Assembly: GCF_013359905.1 (NCBI RefSeq)
Contig: NZ_JABMCC010000118.1
Span: forward strand, 1-64,000
Direction of reading: 5' to 3'
From: Paenibacillus taichungensis
GTDB taxonomy: Bacteria; Bacillota; Bacilli; Paenibacillales; Paenibacillaceae
DNA: 64,000 nucleotides
Part shown: positions 1-9,688 of the stretch, in pieces
How positions within the stretch are numbered: the first letter of the stretch is position 1
Layout of the letters: the number at the start of each line of letters is the position of its first letter
The notes under the pieces: model-generated
The model's input: only the letters and a program-made list of their open reading frames with translations
What the model was told of the DNA's origin: nothing
The model's database searches: none
Translations under genes and position numbers: made by a program

Positions 1-2060
1 CGGTGGCTCCCGTTACCCCCGTATCTCCGGTTGCGCCCGATACACCGACGCCGGTTGCCCCTGTCGCACCCGTGGCTACCGCACCGGCCACCAACGTGTA
101 ATCCGGGGACGTTCCTGGCGTGGTCAGTGGTGTTGCAGCGTTCGCAATATACGTGCTGCCATCAAACGTTACGACTTGACCCGCTGGATACGTTGGTGCT
201 ACTGCTGGGTCGAATGGGACTACGCCTGTCAGACCTGCACCGGTGGCTCCCGTTACACCCGTATCTCCGGTTGCGCCCGATACACCGACGCCGGTTGCCC
301 CTGTCGCACCTGTGGCTCCCGCACCAGCCAGCAACGTGTAATCCGGGGACGTTCCTGGGGTGCCTGTTGGCGATGCGACATTCGCAATATACGTGCTGCC
401 ATCAAACGTTACGACTTGACCCGCTGGATACGTTGGTGCTACTGCTGGGTCGAATGGAACGACGCCTGTCAGACCTGCACCGGTGGCTCCCGTCACACCC
501 GTATCTCCGGTTGCGCCCGGTACACCGACGCCGGTTGCCCCTGTCGCACCTGTGGCTCCCGCACCAGCCAGCAACGTGTAATCCGGGGACGTTCCTGGGG
601 TGCCTGATGGCGATGCGACATTCGCAATATACGTGCTGCCATCAAACGTTACGACTTGACCCGCTGGATACGTTGGTGCTACTGCTGGATCAAACGGTAC
701 AATCCCGTTCAGACCTACTCCAGTCGCTCCTGTTACACCCGTGGGCCCCGTTGGTCCTGCGCCTGCAAGCAATGTATAATCCGGGGATGTTCCCGGCGTT
801 CCCGTTGGCGATGCCACATTTGCAATATACGTGCTGCCGTTAAATGTTACGACCTGACCCGCTGGATACGTTGGTGCTACTGCTGGATCAAACGGAACTA
901 CTCCATTCAAGCCCACGCCTGTTGCTCCCGTTGCACCAGTAACACCCGCACCTGCAAGCAAAGTGTAGTCTGGTGATGTGCCCGGCGTCCCGGTTGGCGA
1001 TGCAACATTGGCAATGTACGTACTGCCGTCAAACGTAACCACCTGTCCTGCCGGATACGTTGGCGCTACCGCCGGATCAAACGGTACAATCCCACTCAAT
1101 CCTACTCCAGTCGCTCCAGTCGCTCCCGTTACACCCGTAGCCCCTGTTGGTCCTGCGCCTGCAATCAACGTATAATCCGGTGATGTTCCCGGCGTTCCCG
1201 TTGGCGATGCGACATTTGTAATATACGTACTGCCGTCGAAAGTTACAACTTGACCCGCTGGATACGTTGGTGCTACTGCTGGGTCAAACGGAACTGCTCC
1301 ATTCAAGCCCACTCCTGTTGCTCCGGTTGCACCGGTGGCTCCTGCGCCAGCAAGCAATGTGTAGTCTGGTGATGTACCTGGAGTTCCAGTTGGTGAAGCT
1401 ACATTAGTAATATAGGTACTACCGTCAAACGTCACTATTTGACCTGCTGGATACGTTGGTGCTACCGCCGGATCAAACGGTAATATTCCACTTAAACCTA
1501 AGCCAGTGGCTCCCGTTGCCCCTGTAGGTCCTGCTCCCGCCAAGAGTGTATAGTCCGGTGAAGTACCGGGAGTTCCTGTTGGCGATGCCACATTTGTAAT
1601 GTAGGTGCTGCCCTCAAATGTTACGACATGACCCGCAGTATACGTTGGTGCTACCGCTGGATCAAATGGAACAGAACCAGCGAGTCCCACACCCGTTGCC
1701 CCGGTGGCTCCAGTAGCTCCGGCCGCTGCTAGCAAAGTATAATCCGGTGAACTACCCGGTGTTCCCGTTGGCGATGCCATATTAGTAATATAGGTACTAC
1801 CGCCAAATGTTACAATTTGTCCTGCCGGATAACCTGGTGCTACCGCTGGATCAAATGGAACAGAGCCCGTTAAACCTGCCCCTGTTGCTCCAGTCATTCC
1901 TCCTGACAAAAACAACGTGTAGTCTGGAGAACTTCCAGGTATACCGGTGGGACCATTCACGTTAACTACATAAAGACTACCGTTATACGAAACTACTTGA
2001 CCTTGCACATAGCCAGGTGCCTGAGCTGGGTCAAAAACGGATATATCATCCAGTCCAACT
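1..2060 (-). repeat. Tandem repeats in collagen-like gene (180-240 bp units)
   Basis: The same coding unit recurs with phase markers near 184, 424, 664, 864, 1052, 1259, 1449, 1638, 1827 and 2007. The three leftmost copies have a 240-bp period and differ at only a few bases, while the copies nearest the gene start have 180-207 bp periods and are more diverged. This gradient suggests recent expansion at the distal end. The size difference comes from the length of the GAT/GVT collagen linker between modules. Confidence 0.9.
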
Positions 2061-2701
2061 CCAGGCGCCCCCTGCGGACCTGGTACGCCTTGAGGCCCTA
2101 GAGGACCTACCGGACCTACCGGACCTACTGGTCCAACTGTTCCTCCTGGCCCGGTCGGACCTGGCAGTCCGGGAACACCCGGAACCCCTGGAACTCCCGG
2201 AACTCCCGGGGGACCTGGAGGACCTGGAGTTCCTGATGTTCCAAATGAACTGGTAGCACGAGTCAATGATACGGATATGGAACGAATCAAACCAACCAAT
2301 TTATCTTTTTCCGCAGGCGGAACTTCCAGAAGCAACGTTACACTTAATACATCATCGAGTAAATTTTGCAAGTTTCCAGCTAGATTAATAACGGCTACAG
2401 GCACAACTTCAGAGCCTGCAATGGTTAGTTCCAGAACGGATTGTAACTCCGCTTTCACCCCAGCTCGAAAACCAGAGGTATTAACAAAGTTGAGCAAACT
2501 CCGTAAACTGTTTTGCAACGCGAGAGTATTAGACGCTGTAGGCTGACTGACAGCTGCAGGAATAGTCACTGCTAGTGCTTTCAAAATGGACTCAAACTGC
2601 TCCACTTCACTCGATGTTATTGGAATAAACGGTGATCCCGCTCGAAACGATCTTCCTTCTAAGAAAGCTTTAATATTCACCCTTTTTCTTTCATCAGACA
2701 T
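1..2701 (-). CDS. Collagen-like repeat surface/spore protein (3' end outside window)
   Basis: The frame stays open from the ATG at 2701 to the window edge, so at least 900 residues are encoded and the C-terminus is missing. An AAGGAGGAG ribosome site lies at 2712-2720. Residues 1-150 are a non-repetitive leader with a motif near residues 17-42 (GRSFRAGSPFIP followed by an acidic helix) that recalls the N-terminal targeting regions of BclA-like exosporium proteins; this is tentative. Residues about 154-214 are G-X-Y collagen triplets. From about residue 217 on, about eleven copies of a 60-80-residue unit follow, each with a core FDPAVAP-Y-AGQVVTF-GSTYI-NVASPTGTPGTSPDYTLL joined by short GATGATG collagen linkers. 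The core resembles small aromatic carbohydrate-binding modules. It is probably a trimeric filament exposed on spore or cell; function is inferred only. Confidence 0.8.
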   Translation of the reverse strand, partial: MSDERKRVNIKAFLEGRSFRAGSPFIPITSSEVEQFESILKALAVTIPAAVSQPTASNTLALQNSLRSLLNFVNTSGFRAGVKAELQSVLELTIAGSEVVPVAVINLAGNLQNLLDDVLSVTLLLEVPPAEKDKLVGLIRSISVSLTRATSSFGTSGTPGPPGPPGVPGVPGVPGVPGLPGPTGPGGTVGPVGPVGPVGPLGPQGVPGPQGAPGVGLDDISVFDPAQAPGYVQGQVVSYNGSLYVVNVNGPTGIPGSSPDYTLFLSGGMTGATGAGLTGSVPFDPAVAPGYPAGQIVTFGGSTYITNMASPTGTPGSSPDYTLLAAAGATGATGATGVGLAGSVPFDPAVAPTYTAGHVVTFEGSTYITNVASPTGTPGTSPDYTLLAGAGPTGATGATGLGLSGILPFDPAVAPTYPAGQIVTFDGSTYITNVASPTGTPGTSPDYTLLAGAGATGATGATGVGLNGAVPFDPAVAPTYPAGQVVTFDGSTYITNVASPTGTPGTSPDYTLIAGAGPTGATGVTGATGATGVGLSGIVPFDPAVAPTYPAGQVVTFDGSTYIANVASPTGTPGTSPDYTLLAGAGVTGATGATGVGLNGVVPFDPAVAPTYPAGQVVTFNGSTYIANVASPTGTPGTSPDYTLLAGAGPTGPTGVTGATGVGLNGIVPFDPAVAPTYPAGQVVTFDGSTYIANVASPSGTPGTSPDYTLLAGAGATGATGATGVGVPGATGDTGVTGATGAGLTGVVPFDPAVAPTYPAGQVVTFDGSTYIANVASPTGTPGTSPDYTLLAGAGATGATGATGVGVSGATGDTGVTGATGAGLTGVVPFDPAVAPTYPAGQVVTFDGSTYIANAATPLTTPGTSPDYTLVAGAVATGATGATGVGVSGATGDTGVTGAT

Positions 2702-2843
2702 GCCTATTCTACTCCTCCTTTAACTTCTTCGCTTTTCAAGCTTATGTTTCATAAGAGGCAAAATTATCTTGGACACTTTTTTCGATGCAAAAAAAGTGAA
2801 CATACTGTTCCACGTTGAACAAGATTAAACGGTACTGTTCAAC

Positions 2844-2871
2844 AAAAAAAGCACCCTCAGCATGAGGGTGC
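2844..2871 (-). terminator. Intrinsic terminator after resE
   Basis: The arms GCACCCTC (2851-2858) and GAGGGTGC (2864-2871) close a 5-nt loop. On the minus strand the hairpin is followed by seven T residues (2844-2850). It lies 27 bp beyond the resE stop and ends the res operon before the collagen-like gene. Confidence 0.9.
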
Positions 2872-2897
2872 TTCCGCACTTTTTGTATGAAATCGGG

Positions 2898-4382
2898 CTA
2901 TTTCGATGAATCCACCGGAAATTGTAAAATAAACTCTGTACCTTCGCCAAGTACGCTATTAACGATAATGGTACCGTGATGCGCATCTACGATGTTTTTT
3001 ACAATTGCGAGCCCCAGTCCTGTACCGACACTTTCACCCCGAACACGAGCCTTATCTGCTTTGTAGAATCGTTCAAAGATGAATGGCAGATCGGAAGACG
3101 GAATGCCTACACCTTCATCTTTTACAGTCACTTTAGCTACAGGTGTCCGGACATCAGTTAACAGCTCTGCCGATATGACAACATTTTTGCCTGAGGGAGT
3201 ATGCCGAAACGCATTATCCAGCAAATTGGTAAATACCTGTTCAAGTCGATCCTCATCCGCCTGATGAAGTTCAATGGAAGACTGTTTGCACTCAAACCTA
3301 AGATGGATATCCTGTTCTTTGGAACGTACCGAGAACTTTCTGTATACTCGTTCCAATAGTTCAACCAAATCCACTTCCTTCACGGCCATATCCGTATGAC
3401 CCGCTTCCATTCGCGCAAGATCAAGCAGATCCTTAACCAACCTGCCCATACGCAAAGACTCATCATGAATCACTTGAATTAATTCTTCACTTTCTTCTGG
3501 GGAAGCCGCCATCCCATCCAAAAGAGCTTCACTGTACCCTTGCATCATGGATAGCGGAGTACGTATTTCGTGAGAGACGTTGGCGACAAAATCACGACGC
3601 ATCTTCTCCAGTCGTACTTCCTCCGTCACGTCACGAAGCACAGCTACTGCGCCTCGAACGACACTATCCGCGTACAAAGGTGCCATCTGAACAGACCAGA
3701 CTCCCTGCTGCACATGCACGTTAGAGTTCTGATCGCCGCCCTGCTCCATCACCTTTTTGAACAAAGGAACGAGTGGTTCCGGTACCTCTCGCGAAGAACT
3801 CACAGCATTCTCCGAATCCTGTCTCTCGCCCATCTGTGCCCAGTCCAAATCACACCAAGCCTGCATGATTTTCTCGCCGGGGGGGTTTGTCAAAATAACC
3901 TTTCCCTCACCATCGAATGTCACTACGGCATCGGTCATGCTTCGGAGCACGCTCGCCAGATGTTCTTTCTCATGGTTAAGGTTGCGAATGTTATCTTCCA
4001 GCTGTGCAGCCATATGATTAAATGTATTACCCAATTCTCCAATCTCATCGCTCGTTACAAGGGAGAGACGTGTACCGTAGTTTCCTTTTCGAATCGCATT
4101 GGCTGCTTGAATTAACTGCTGCATCGGCTGCGTAATTTTCGTAAAAAGAAACAGCGCAAAAAAGGTCGTCAAACTGAAACCGATAATACAAACATATGTG
4201 AACAAACGTTTGATATCTCTCGACTCAGACTCCGCAAAATTCGTATCAATATACGGCAGCAAAAAAAGACCCAATGCTATGAGTACACAGCCCACAAGGC
4301 AAATAATCGTAATCCATAACTTCCCGACCAGCGATCTCCAGAAACTAAAACTACTTCGGTACTTCCAGTTTATAACCCACAC
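2898..4382 (-). CDS. resE: Sensor histidine kinase ResE
   Basis: This is the sensor of the ResDE two-component system, which controls cytochrome and anaerobic respiration genes in Bacillus. The sequence shows two membrane segments (about 23-45 and 62-80), HAMP (82-133), a PAS-like domain (140-250), the phospho-acceptor box FVANVSHEIRTPLS with His271, an N box (NLLDNAFRH) and the G boxes of the ATPase domain (GVGIP, GTGLGLAIVK). At 494 residues it is a typical length. The longest frame starts at a GTG (4382) that overlaps the 3' end of resD by 32 bp. No ATG lies before the first membrane segment, so either this overlapping GTG is used or a non-standard start lies just after the resD stop. The overlap argues for coupled translation with resD. 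Confidence 0.93.
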   Translation of the reverse strand: MWVINWKYRSSFSFWRSLVGKLWITIICLVGCVLIALGLFLLPYIDTNFAESESRDIKRLFTYVCIIGFSLTTFFALFLFTKITQPMQQLIQAANAIRKGNYGTRLSLVTSDEIGELGNTFNHMAAQLEDNIRNLNHEKEHLASVLRSMTDAVVTFDGEGKVILTNPPGEKIMQAWCDLDWAQMGERQDSENAVSSSREVPEPLVPLFKKVMEQGGDQNSNVHVQQGVWSVQMAPLYADSVVRGAVAVLRDVTEEVRLEKMRRDFVANVSHEIRTPLSMMQGYSEALLDGMAASPEESEELIQVIHDESLRMGRLVKDLLDLARMEAGHTDMAVKEVDLVELLERVYRKFSVRSKEQDIHLRFECKQSSIELHQADEDRLEQVFTNLLDNAFRHTPSGKNVVISAELLTDVRTPVAKVTVKDEGVGIPSSDLPFIFERFYKADKARVRGESVGTGLGLAIVKNIVDAHHGTIIVNSVLGEGTEFILQFPVDSSK

Positions 4383-5067
4383 CCCACACCGTCGTAATCA
4401 TCGCCGCTGACTCTGGCGAAACCTTGTTTAACTTCTCGCGAAGACGCTTCACATGCGTATCCACAGTACGAAGATCACCAAAGAATTCATAATTCCATAC
4501 ATCCTTCAGCAGCTCTTCTCTGGAGAAAACTTTATCTGGAGATGTCGCGAGATAATGCAACAGTTCATATTCTTTCGGTGTTAGACTGATCTCTTCCCCA
4601 CCTGCGGTTACGCGGTGAGCATCATGTTCGATGACCAAATGAGGAAATACGATATTGTTGCTTGAATTACTTTCCTTAGACAGATAAGCTGTCGCAGAAG
4701 AACGACGCAAAATCGCCTTCACCCGGTAAATCACTTCACGTGGACTGAACGGCTTAACGACATAATCATCTGCTCCAACTTCAAAGCCCTGAACGCGGTT
4801 AATTTCTTCGCCTTTTGCAGTAAGCATCAAAACAGGGGTTGATTTTACCTGACGCAAACGGGTACATACTTCAACGCCGTCCATGCCCGGTAACATCACA
4901 TCAAGCAAAATCAGACCATAGTCACCTGCAGTTGCTTTTCGCAACGCAGTTTCCCCATCCTCTGCTTCATCGATTTCATAACCTTCTTTTTCGAGATACA
5001 TTTTCAAAAGCCGTCGGATTCTTTCCTCGTCATCCACGACTAGTATACGGTTCTCATGTTCAGCCAT
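4351..5067 (-). CDS. resD: Response regulator ResD
   Basis: This is an OmpR/PhoB-family regulator, partner of ResE, acting on DNA in the cytoplasm. The receiver domain has the acidic pocket VVDDEE (residues 10-15), phospho-acceptor Asp56 in LLDVMLPGMDG, a conserved Thr and the K of VVKPFSPRE. The C-terminal winged helix runs from about 140 to 236, with SLTPKEYELL and a recognition helix in TVDTHVKRLREKL. I take the ATG at 5067 (238 residues), which has GGAG six bases upstream. A 36-residue upstream extension is open but has no family counterpart. It sits downstream of resC with a 143-bp gap, which could hold its own promoter. Confidence 0.95.
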   Translation of the reverse strand: MAEHENRILVVDDEERIRRLLKMYLEKEGYEIDEAEDGETALRKATAGDYGLILLDVMLPGMDGVEVCTRLRQVKSTPVLMLTAKGEEINRVQGFEVGADDYVVKPFSPREVIYRVKAILRRSSATAYLSKESNSSNNIVFPHLVIEHDAHRVTAGGEEISLTPKEYELLHYLATSPDKVFSREELLKDVWNYEFFGDLRTVDTHVKRLREKLNKVSPESAAMITTVWGVGYKLEVPK

Positions 5068-5210
5068 TCCACTCCAGCCCCTTTGCAATAACTCCTCATC
5101 ACTTCTATTATGTTCGATCTGGCGAACAATATTTGAATGCCCCATTGAACGTAGGGGCTTACGTATGTGTTTCATGGATTTCTCTCGGGAACTTTACGAA
5201 ACTACCTCTC

Positions 5211-6473
5211 CTAGTCTGCCCCAGCGTATGAATGCAACCCGGCGATGATCAAATTCACACCAACGAGCGTAAACATAACGACCAAAAATCCAAGTACTGC
5301 AAGCCAGGCAGACTTGCGGCCCTGCCAGCCTCTGGACAAACGCAAATGCAGGTACACACTATAATATAACCATGTTATCAGTGCCCACACCTCTTTAGGG
5401 TCCCATCCCCAGAAACGGCTCCAGGCAATCTGAGCCCAGATCATAGCAAAAATTAATGCTCCCAATGTAAATATCGGGAATCCGATAGCAATTGCGCGGT
5501 AACTAATCTCATCAAGATCGTCGGCATCAATGCCATCCAGCATTGGTTGCAGAGCTTGTCCAAGCGGTCTTCTTACAATTAAACGAATAAGTCCATATAA
5601 GATCAGCCCTACAATCAAAGACCAGACTACCGTATTCAGTTTACGTCCAGCATTAACTCCGTTCATCCAGGAAGGTGTCTCAAGCAAAGGTTCCTTCATG
5701 CCAAGAAACGGTTTTATGCTCTCCACTTCGCTATTATAAGGTGCAAATATAGGAGGCATGCGATAAATCACTTTCTCTATTGTACTATTTTCCTGTACCT
5801 CTGTGTCAATGCTCGTGGTTTTCTGAACAAAAACCGCTTCATATCCGGATGCACGGAAAGCAAATACCGACCCGATAAACCCAACCACAACGACGATGGT
5901 GATTAATGTAAACTCAACCCATTCTCGCTGGCGTCTGGATGACTTATCCTTGCCACTGAAATCCACTGTGCGTAACAAGTACATGAATCCTGCGGCAAAG
6001 CCTACGGCGAAGAATGCCTCGCCAAGTGCAGCCAACGTCACGTGGATCTTGAGCCATATCGATTGCAAAGCAGGGATCAGCGGCTGTACTTCCTGAGGAA
6101 ATACGGCTGCATATGCCATAATAATGATGGTTAGTGGCAATGCAAATAGTCCCAGCAACGATTTTCGATAAATTGCGTAAACTACAATAAATGCCACCAT
6201 AATCATCATGGATAGAAAACTCATAAACTCATACATATTACTTACGGGTATATGGCCTGCTCCAGCCCATCGTGTACCAAAGAAGATGAGATGTGCAGCT
6301 AGTGCAACCGTTGATGCAATAAAGGCTCGCTTGCCCCATCGTTCTACATGAGCTTGCGGGTCACGATTACTCCATTTCTTGCCCATGACGGCAACGCCAT
6401 ATAACATAAATGCAGCACAATATAGAAAAAAAGATACGATAAATGCGTCGCTGCTGAAATCCAATAAACTCAT
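5211..6473 (-). CDS. resC: Cytochrome c synthesis protein ResC (CcsA family)
   Basis: ResC and ResB form the System II haem export and ligation complex in the cytoplasmic membrane, which attaches haem to apocytochromes c outside the cell. The protein has 420 residues with about eight hydrophobic segments. The tryptophan-rich haem-handling motif near the C-terminus (SRFWGWDPKEVWALITW) is the CcsA hallmark. The ATG overlaps the resB stop as ATGA, so the two genes are translationally coupled. No anomaly was seen. Confidence 0.95.
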   Translation of the reverse strand: MSLLDFSSDAFIVSFFLYCAAFMLYGVAVMGKKWSNRDPQAHVERWGKRAFIASTVALAAHLIFFGTRWAGAGHIPVSNMYEFMSFLSMMIMVAFIVVYAIYRKSLLGLFALPLTIIIMAYAAVFPQEVQPLIPALQSIWLKIHVTLAALGEAFFAVGFAAGFMYLLRTVDFSGKDKSSRRQREWVEFTLITIVVVVGFIGSVFAFRASGYEAVFVQKTTSIDTEVQENSTIEKVIYRMPPIFAPYNSEVESIKPFLGMKEPLLETPSWMNGVNAGRKLNTVVWSLIVGLILYGLIRLIVRRPLGQALQPMLDGIDADDLDEISYRAIAIGFPIFTLGALIFAMIWAQIAWSRFWGWDPKEVWALITWLYYSVYLHLRLSRGWQGRKSAWLAVLGFLVVMFTLVGVNLIIAGLHSYAGAD

Positions 6474-8143
6474 GTTTGGTTCCCCCCGTTATCCAACGAC
6501 TTCTCATCCACTTCCACATTCATATGTTTTAACACAGCTGCAACCTCGCGCCTAAATCCAAACCAGTTTTTGTTCGTATGGCCACCTAGGGTGAGTTGTC
6601 CATCATCAATCCGAATCCAAATACGTCGGTGGTGCCAGTAAAAGCCCATAACCAGACCCAACATAACGATGCCTGCCCCAACCCATACGAAAGGCATGGC
6701 CTTATCAATACGGATATTGAGGTAACTCACGGACTGAATGATGTCCACCTTATCCATGCTATCGACCTCTAGCTGCAAAGGAATTTCTCCTCCATTCAGC
6801 TGTTTGTTAATTGCGTCCTGTTGAAAACGCTGTTTATCGATCTGCTTCGCAAAATACAAGTACTGCATGCCTTCTGCGGGTAAATTGGGTCCCTTGATGT
6901 TAAATAGAAAGGCAGGCGCATTAGGTGAAGGGGACTTTGATTTGGGCTCTCCATTTTCATCCAGCCCAAAATCCATATATTTTTCTTTCACATTCAGACT
7001 ATAGGGTCCAGCTTCAAACGTTCGCTGCGTATCCACCATAGCAATTTGGATTGCTCCGTACTTCTCACCCGTCTGGGCATTGACCAGATCAGGCGTTACC
7101 GAACGAATCGTTGGTGTCAAATCATAATCAAACTGATATGCTTTCAATCCGTGGTAATTCAGTGGATGGTTCACTCGAACATCATGTCGGTCCACCTCGG
7201 TCAATTGAGGTTTTTTCGAAGGATCCGAGCAATCTGCCGTACATTCGTACAACACCACTTTGGTTTCAAACAGTTTTGGAACGGTTTTGTTCAAATTTTT
7301 GAACTGTTCTGGAACCTCATCTTCACTGTAAAACTCAACATTAAACTGTTCATTCTTCAAATACATGGAGGTATTCGGTATTTTCTTGATCTCACCTTCG
7401 GGAAAAGCAACATGCTCATCCAGATTCAGCCCGGGAAGCCCTCGGGCAAGTACTGCCAGTAGAAAGATAATCAAGCCGATGTGGATAACATAAGGTCCCC
7501 AGCGACTGAATCGCTGTTTCTCAGCCAGCAATGCACTACCCTCGGTATGCACACGATAACCTTTCTTTTTAAGTGGCGTAACCGCTTTCTTAATCCAGTC
7601 TTCTGATGCCTCTTCTATGGAGCCTTGGTACACCAGTCGCTGGCGTGTAAGAAACTGCATGTGTTTGCGTATTTTCTGTTTATTCAGCGCTTTGTATAGT
7701 GGAAGTACCCGGTCTAGACTGCATATGACCAATGAAGCACCGATCAGCACCAGTAGCAAAATAAACCACCAGGATTCGTATGTATGGGACAGACCCAGCA
7801 GATAATAGATATGACCCAACTGACCGTATGTGTCCTTGTAATATACGGATGGATCAATATTCAGAAATGTACTTTCTTGCGGATAGATCGTGCCTAGCAT
7901 GGAACCTACAAGTGTAAACACAATCATGTAAACAGCAATTTTGACCGATGAGAAAAAGTTCCATATGCGGTCAATAATTTTTGGATTCGTACGCTGCGAA
8001 CGACGCGCCATGCCATCATAACGCATTTCCAATACTTCATCCGATTTGACCTCAGCCTCCAGCAGCGGCTTGCCGCATGCTTCACACAGCACAGTGCCCA
8101 CCGGATTCTGGTGTCCGCACTCACACTTCGTATTTTGGAACAC
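6470..8143 (-). CDS. resB: Cytochrome c biogenesis protein ResB
   Basis: This is the second subunit of the System II cytochrome c synthetase. The 557-residue protein has a short N-terminal zinc-ribbon-like patch (CECG...CEAC, residues 8-22), three membrane segments in the first 230 residues, a long extracytoplasmic domain and a last membrane segment near residue 490, as in the family. The start is a GTG at 8143 with AGGAGG eight bases upstream. It follows resA by 14 bp and overlaps resC by 4 bp. The N-terminal cysteine patch is an addition compared with the textbook ResB core. Confidence 0.94.
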   Translation of the reverse strand: MFQNTKCECGHQNPVGTVLCEACGKPLLEAEVKSDEVLEMRYDGMARRSQRTNPKIIDRIWNFFSSVKIAVYMIVFTLVGSMLGTIYPQESTFLNIDPSVYYKDTYGQLGHIYYLLGLSHTYESWWFILLLVLIGASLVICSLDRVLPLYKALNKQKIRKHMQFLTRQRLVYQGSIEEASEDWIKKAVTPLKKKGYRVHTEGSALLAEKQRFSRWGPYVIHIGLIIFLLAVLARGLPGLNLDEHVAFPEGEIKKIPNTSMYLKNEQFNVEFYSEDEVPEQFKNLNKTVPKLFETKVVLYECTADCSDPSKKPQLTEVDRHDVRVNHPLNYHGLKAYQFDYDLTPTIRSVTPDLVNAQTGEKYGAIQIAMVDTQRTFEAGPYSLNVKEKYMDFGLDENGEPKSKSPSPNAPAFLFNIKGPNLPAEGMQYLYFAKQIDKQRFQQDAINKQLNGGEIPLQLEVDSMDKVDIIQSVSYLNIRIDKAMPFVWVGAGIVMLGLVMGFYWHHRRIWIRIDDGQLTLGGHTNKNWFGFRREVAAVLKHMNVEVDEKSLDNGGNQT

Positions 8144-8157
8144 GACTAGACCTCCTG

Positions 8158-8685
8158 TCAGGGCTGTTTCGCCAGTTGTGAAATTTGAGCGTCAAGTGTG
8201 TTCAAATCAAGTTGACCGATATGAATGGTGGAGATTTTACCCGTGTCGGAGACAAAAAATGTCGTTGGCATCGGAGATATACCGAAATCCCGGATCGAGT
8301 TTTTGTCACGGTCGAGCATAATCGGAAACGTAACGCCCACCTGCCGAACAAAATTTTCCACGGTCATCTGGTCTTCCCCAACATTGATTCCAACAAATTG
8401 GACACCCTGGTCCTTCCATTTGTCTGCTTGCGCTTGTAGCGCAGGCATCTCTTTGACACAAGGCTCACACCAAGTCCCCCAGAAGTTGATCACCATGGCT
8501 TTGCCTTTGTATTCCTCAGACGTATGAACTTGTCCATCCAGGCCCAGCAATTCAAAAGAAGGAGCTTTGTCTCCTTCTTTTGGCTTGCCATTCGAGCCGG
8601 ATACCGATGTAGTAATCGCATATCCGCCCAACACCAGGATCAATAACAAAATGACGATTTGCACCGCTCTTCTTGATTTCCCCAT
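8158..8685 (-). CDS. resA: Extracytoplasmic thiol-disulfide oxidoreductase ResA
   Basis: ResA reduces the haem-binding cysteines of apocytochrome c before haem attachment by ResBC. The sequence has an N-terminal membrane anchor (residues 8-27), a thioredoxin fold with the active site WCEPC (Cys73 and Cys76, the same CEPC pair as in Bacillus ResA) and the cis-proline turn PMPTTFFV. I use the ATG at 8685 (175 residues), preceded by AAGGGGAG at the right distance; an in-frame upstream start would add 11 residues without a ribosome site. It is the first gene of the res operon. Confidence 0.94.
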   Translation of the reverse strand: MGKSRRAVQIVILLLILVLGGYAITTSVSGSNGKPKEGDKAPSFELLGLDGQVHTSEEYKGKAMVINFWGTWCEPCVKEMPALQAQADKWKDQGVQFVGINVGEDQMTVENFVRQVGVTFPIMLDRDKNSIRDFGISPMPTTFFVSDTGKISTIHIGQLDLNTLDAQISQLAKQP

Positions 8686-8858
8686 GTGCTGCTCCCCTTT
8701 TAAGTCAGCTTTTTGCATAATTTGATTCTAAACGCTCCCGGGTACAAGAATTAGACGAATAACACCATTTCGATCTAACTCTTGCTGATTGAAAGTCGCT
8801 CCAGGGATTTATGCAAAAAGCTTGAGTGACTAGCATTCGCATATAACGGTCTTGGACA

Positions 8859-8908
8859 CCTGTGAACATCCTATGAACAATTATAGCGAATTTCGTCACA
8901 AATCTGCG
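8859..8908 (-). promoter_or_regulatory. Likely resA promoter with tandem TGTTCAyAGG sites
   Basis: On the minus strand a perfect TATAAT lies at 8880-8885, about 195 bases before resA. Just downstream are two direct copies of TGTTCATAGG/TGTTCACAGG (8859-8879), and just upstream is TTTGTGACGAA. No good -35 is visible, which would fit an activated promoter. The repeated TGTTCA boxes could bind a regulator such as ResD itself; this is a guess from position and repetition. Confidence 0.4.
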
Positions 8909-8938
8909 GCGCTTTTATGAAAATTATGTGTCCTCACA

Positions 8939-9688
8939 TTACCTTTTTTTCATTTTTTTGGCGGGTTCTGATTTTGCGAGCGTAATCAGGTTGTTGACTT
9001 CTTCTTTGGTTAGATTACGTGTGAGTCCGCGTTTCAGGTTTTGAAGCAAAATACCACCAAACGAAATCCGTTTCAGACGTGTTACCGGATGGTTAATCGC
9101 TTCGAACATACGTCTAACCTGACGGTTACGCCCTTCGTAAATCGTAATAGAGATAACAGATTCATTTGCTGCGGTATCCACATCTTTGTACTCAATCTCT
9201 GCCGGAGCTGTCATACCGTCGTCCAGCATAATGCCTGTCTTTAATTTCTCCAGAGCCGAACCATGTGGAACACCTTTAACGGTTGCATGATACGTTTTGG
9301 GTACGTGATGCTTCGGATGCGTCAACAAATGCGCAAACTCGCCGTCATTGGTCAGAATGAGCAATCCTTCTGTGTCATAATCCAGACGACCCACTGGGTA
9401 TACCCGTTCTTTGACACCTTTAAGATAGTCGGATACAATTTTCCGACCTTCAGGGTCTGAAGCACTTGTGATAACACCCTTCGGTTTGTTCAACATCATG
9501 TACACTTTCTTTTCACTGCGGATCGGTTTACCATTAACCGTAATCATATCCTCTTCGGGGTTCGCTTTCGTACCCAGTTCGGTTACGACCTCCCCGTTAA
9601 CTTCTACTTTGCCGGACAGGATCAGTTCCTCGCTCTTGCGGCGGGATGCAATGCCTGCCTGTGCGATAATTTTTTGTAATCTTTCCAT
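8939..9688 (-). CDS. rluB: 23S rRNA pseudouridine synthase RluB
   Basis: RluB modifies a uridine in helix 80-93 of 23S rRNA. The protein has an N-terminal S4 RNA-binding domain (residues 1-60) and the RsuA-family catalytic domain with GRLDYDTEGLL, whose Asp103 is the catalytic residue, plus the EGRNRQVRRMFE motif. The tail is lysine-rich. I choose the second ATG (9688), because GAGGTG is about nine bases upstream of it but only two bases from the first. Length (249) is normal. Its place between spmB and resA follows the Bacillus order, with a protease gene inserted. Confidence 0.94.
   Translation of the reverse strand: MERLQKIIAQAGIASRRKSEELILSGKVEVNGEVVTELGTKANPEEDMITVNGKPIRSEKKVYMMLNKPKGVITSASDPEGRKIVSDYLKGVKERVYPVGRLDYDTEGLLILTNDGEFAHLLTHPKHHVPKTYHATVKGVPHGSALEKLKTGIMLDDGMTAPAEIEYKDVDTAANESVISITIYEGRNRQVRRMFEAINHPVTRLKRISFGGILLQNLKRGLTRNLTKEEVNNLITLAKSEPAKKMKKR

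Noticed and set aside
31..1175. Long plus-strand reading frames rich in Arg, Cys and Trp
   Set aside because: They mirror the minus-strand repeat gene. Their length comes from the 240-bp periodicity, and they have no ribosome sites; the minus frame codes for sensible collagen and module repeats.
1..2060. Regular repeats as a CRISPR array
   Set aside because: Units are 180-240 bp, coding and continuous, without short spacers or cas genes.
2814..2843. Inverted repeat GTTGAACA-N14-TGTTCAAC upstream of the collagen-like gene
   Set aside because: It could be an operator, but a single short palindrome in AT-rich DNA is weak evidence and no regulator is suggested.
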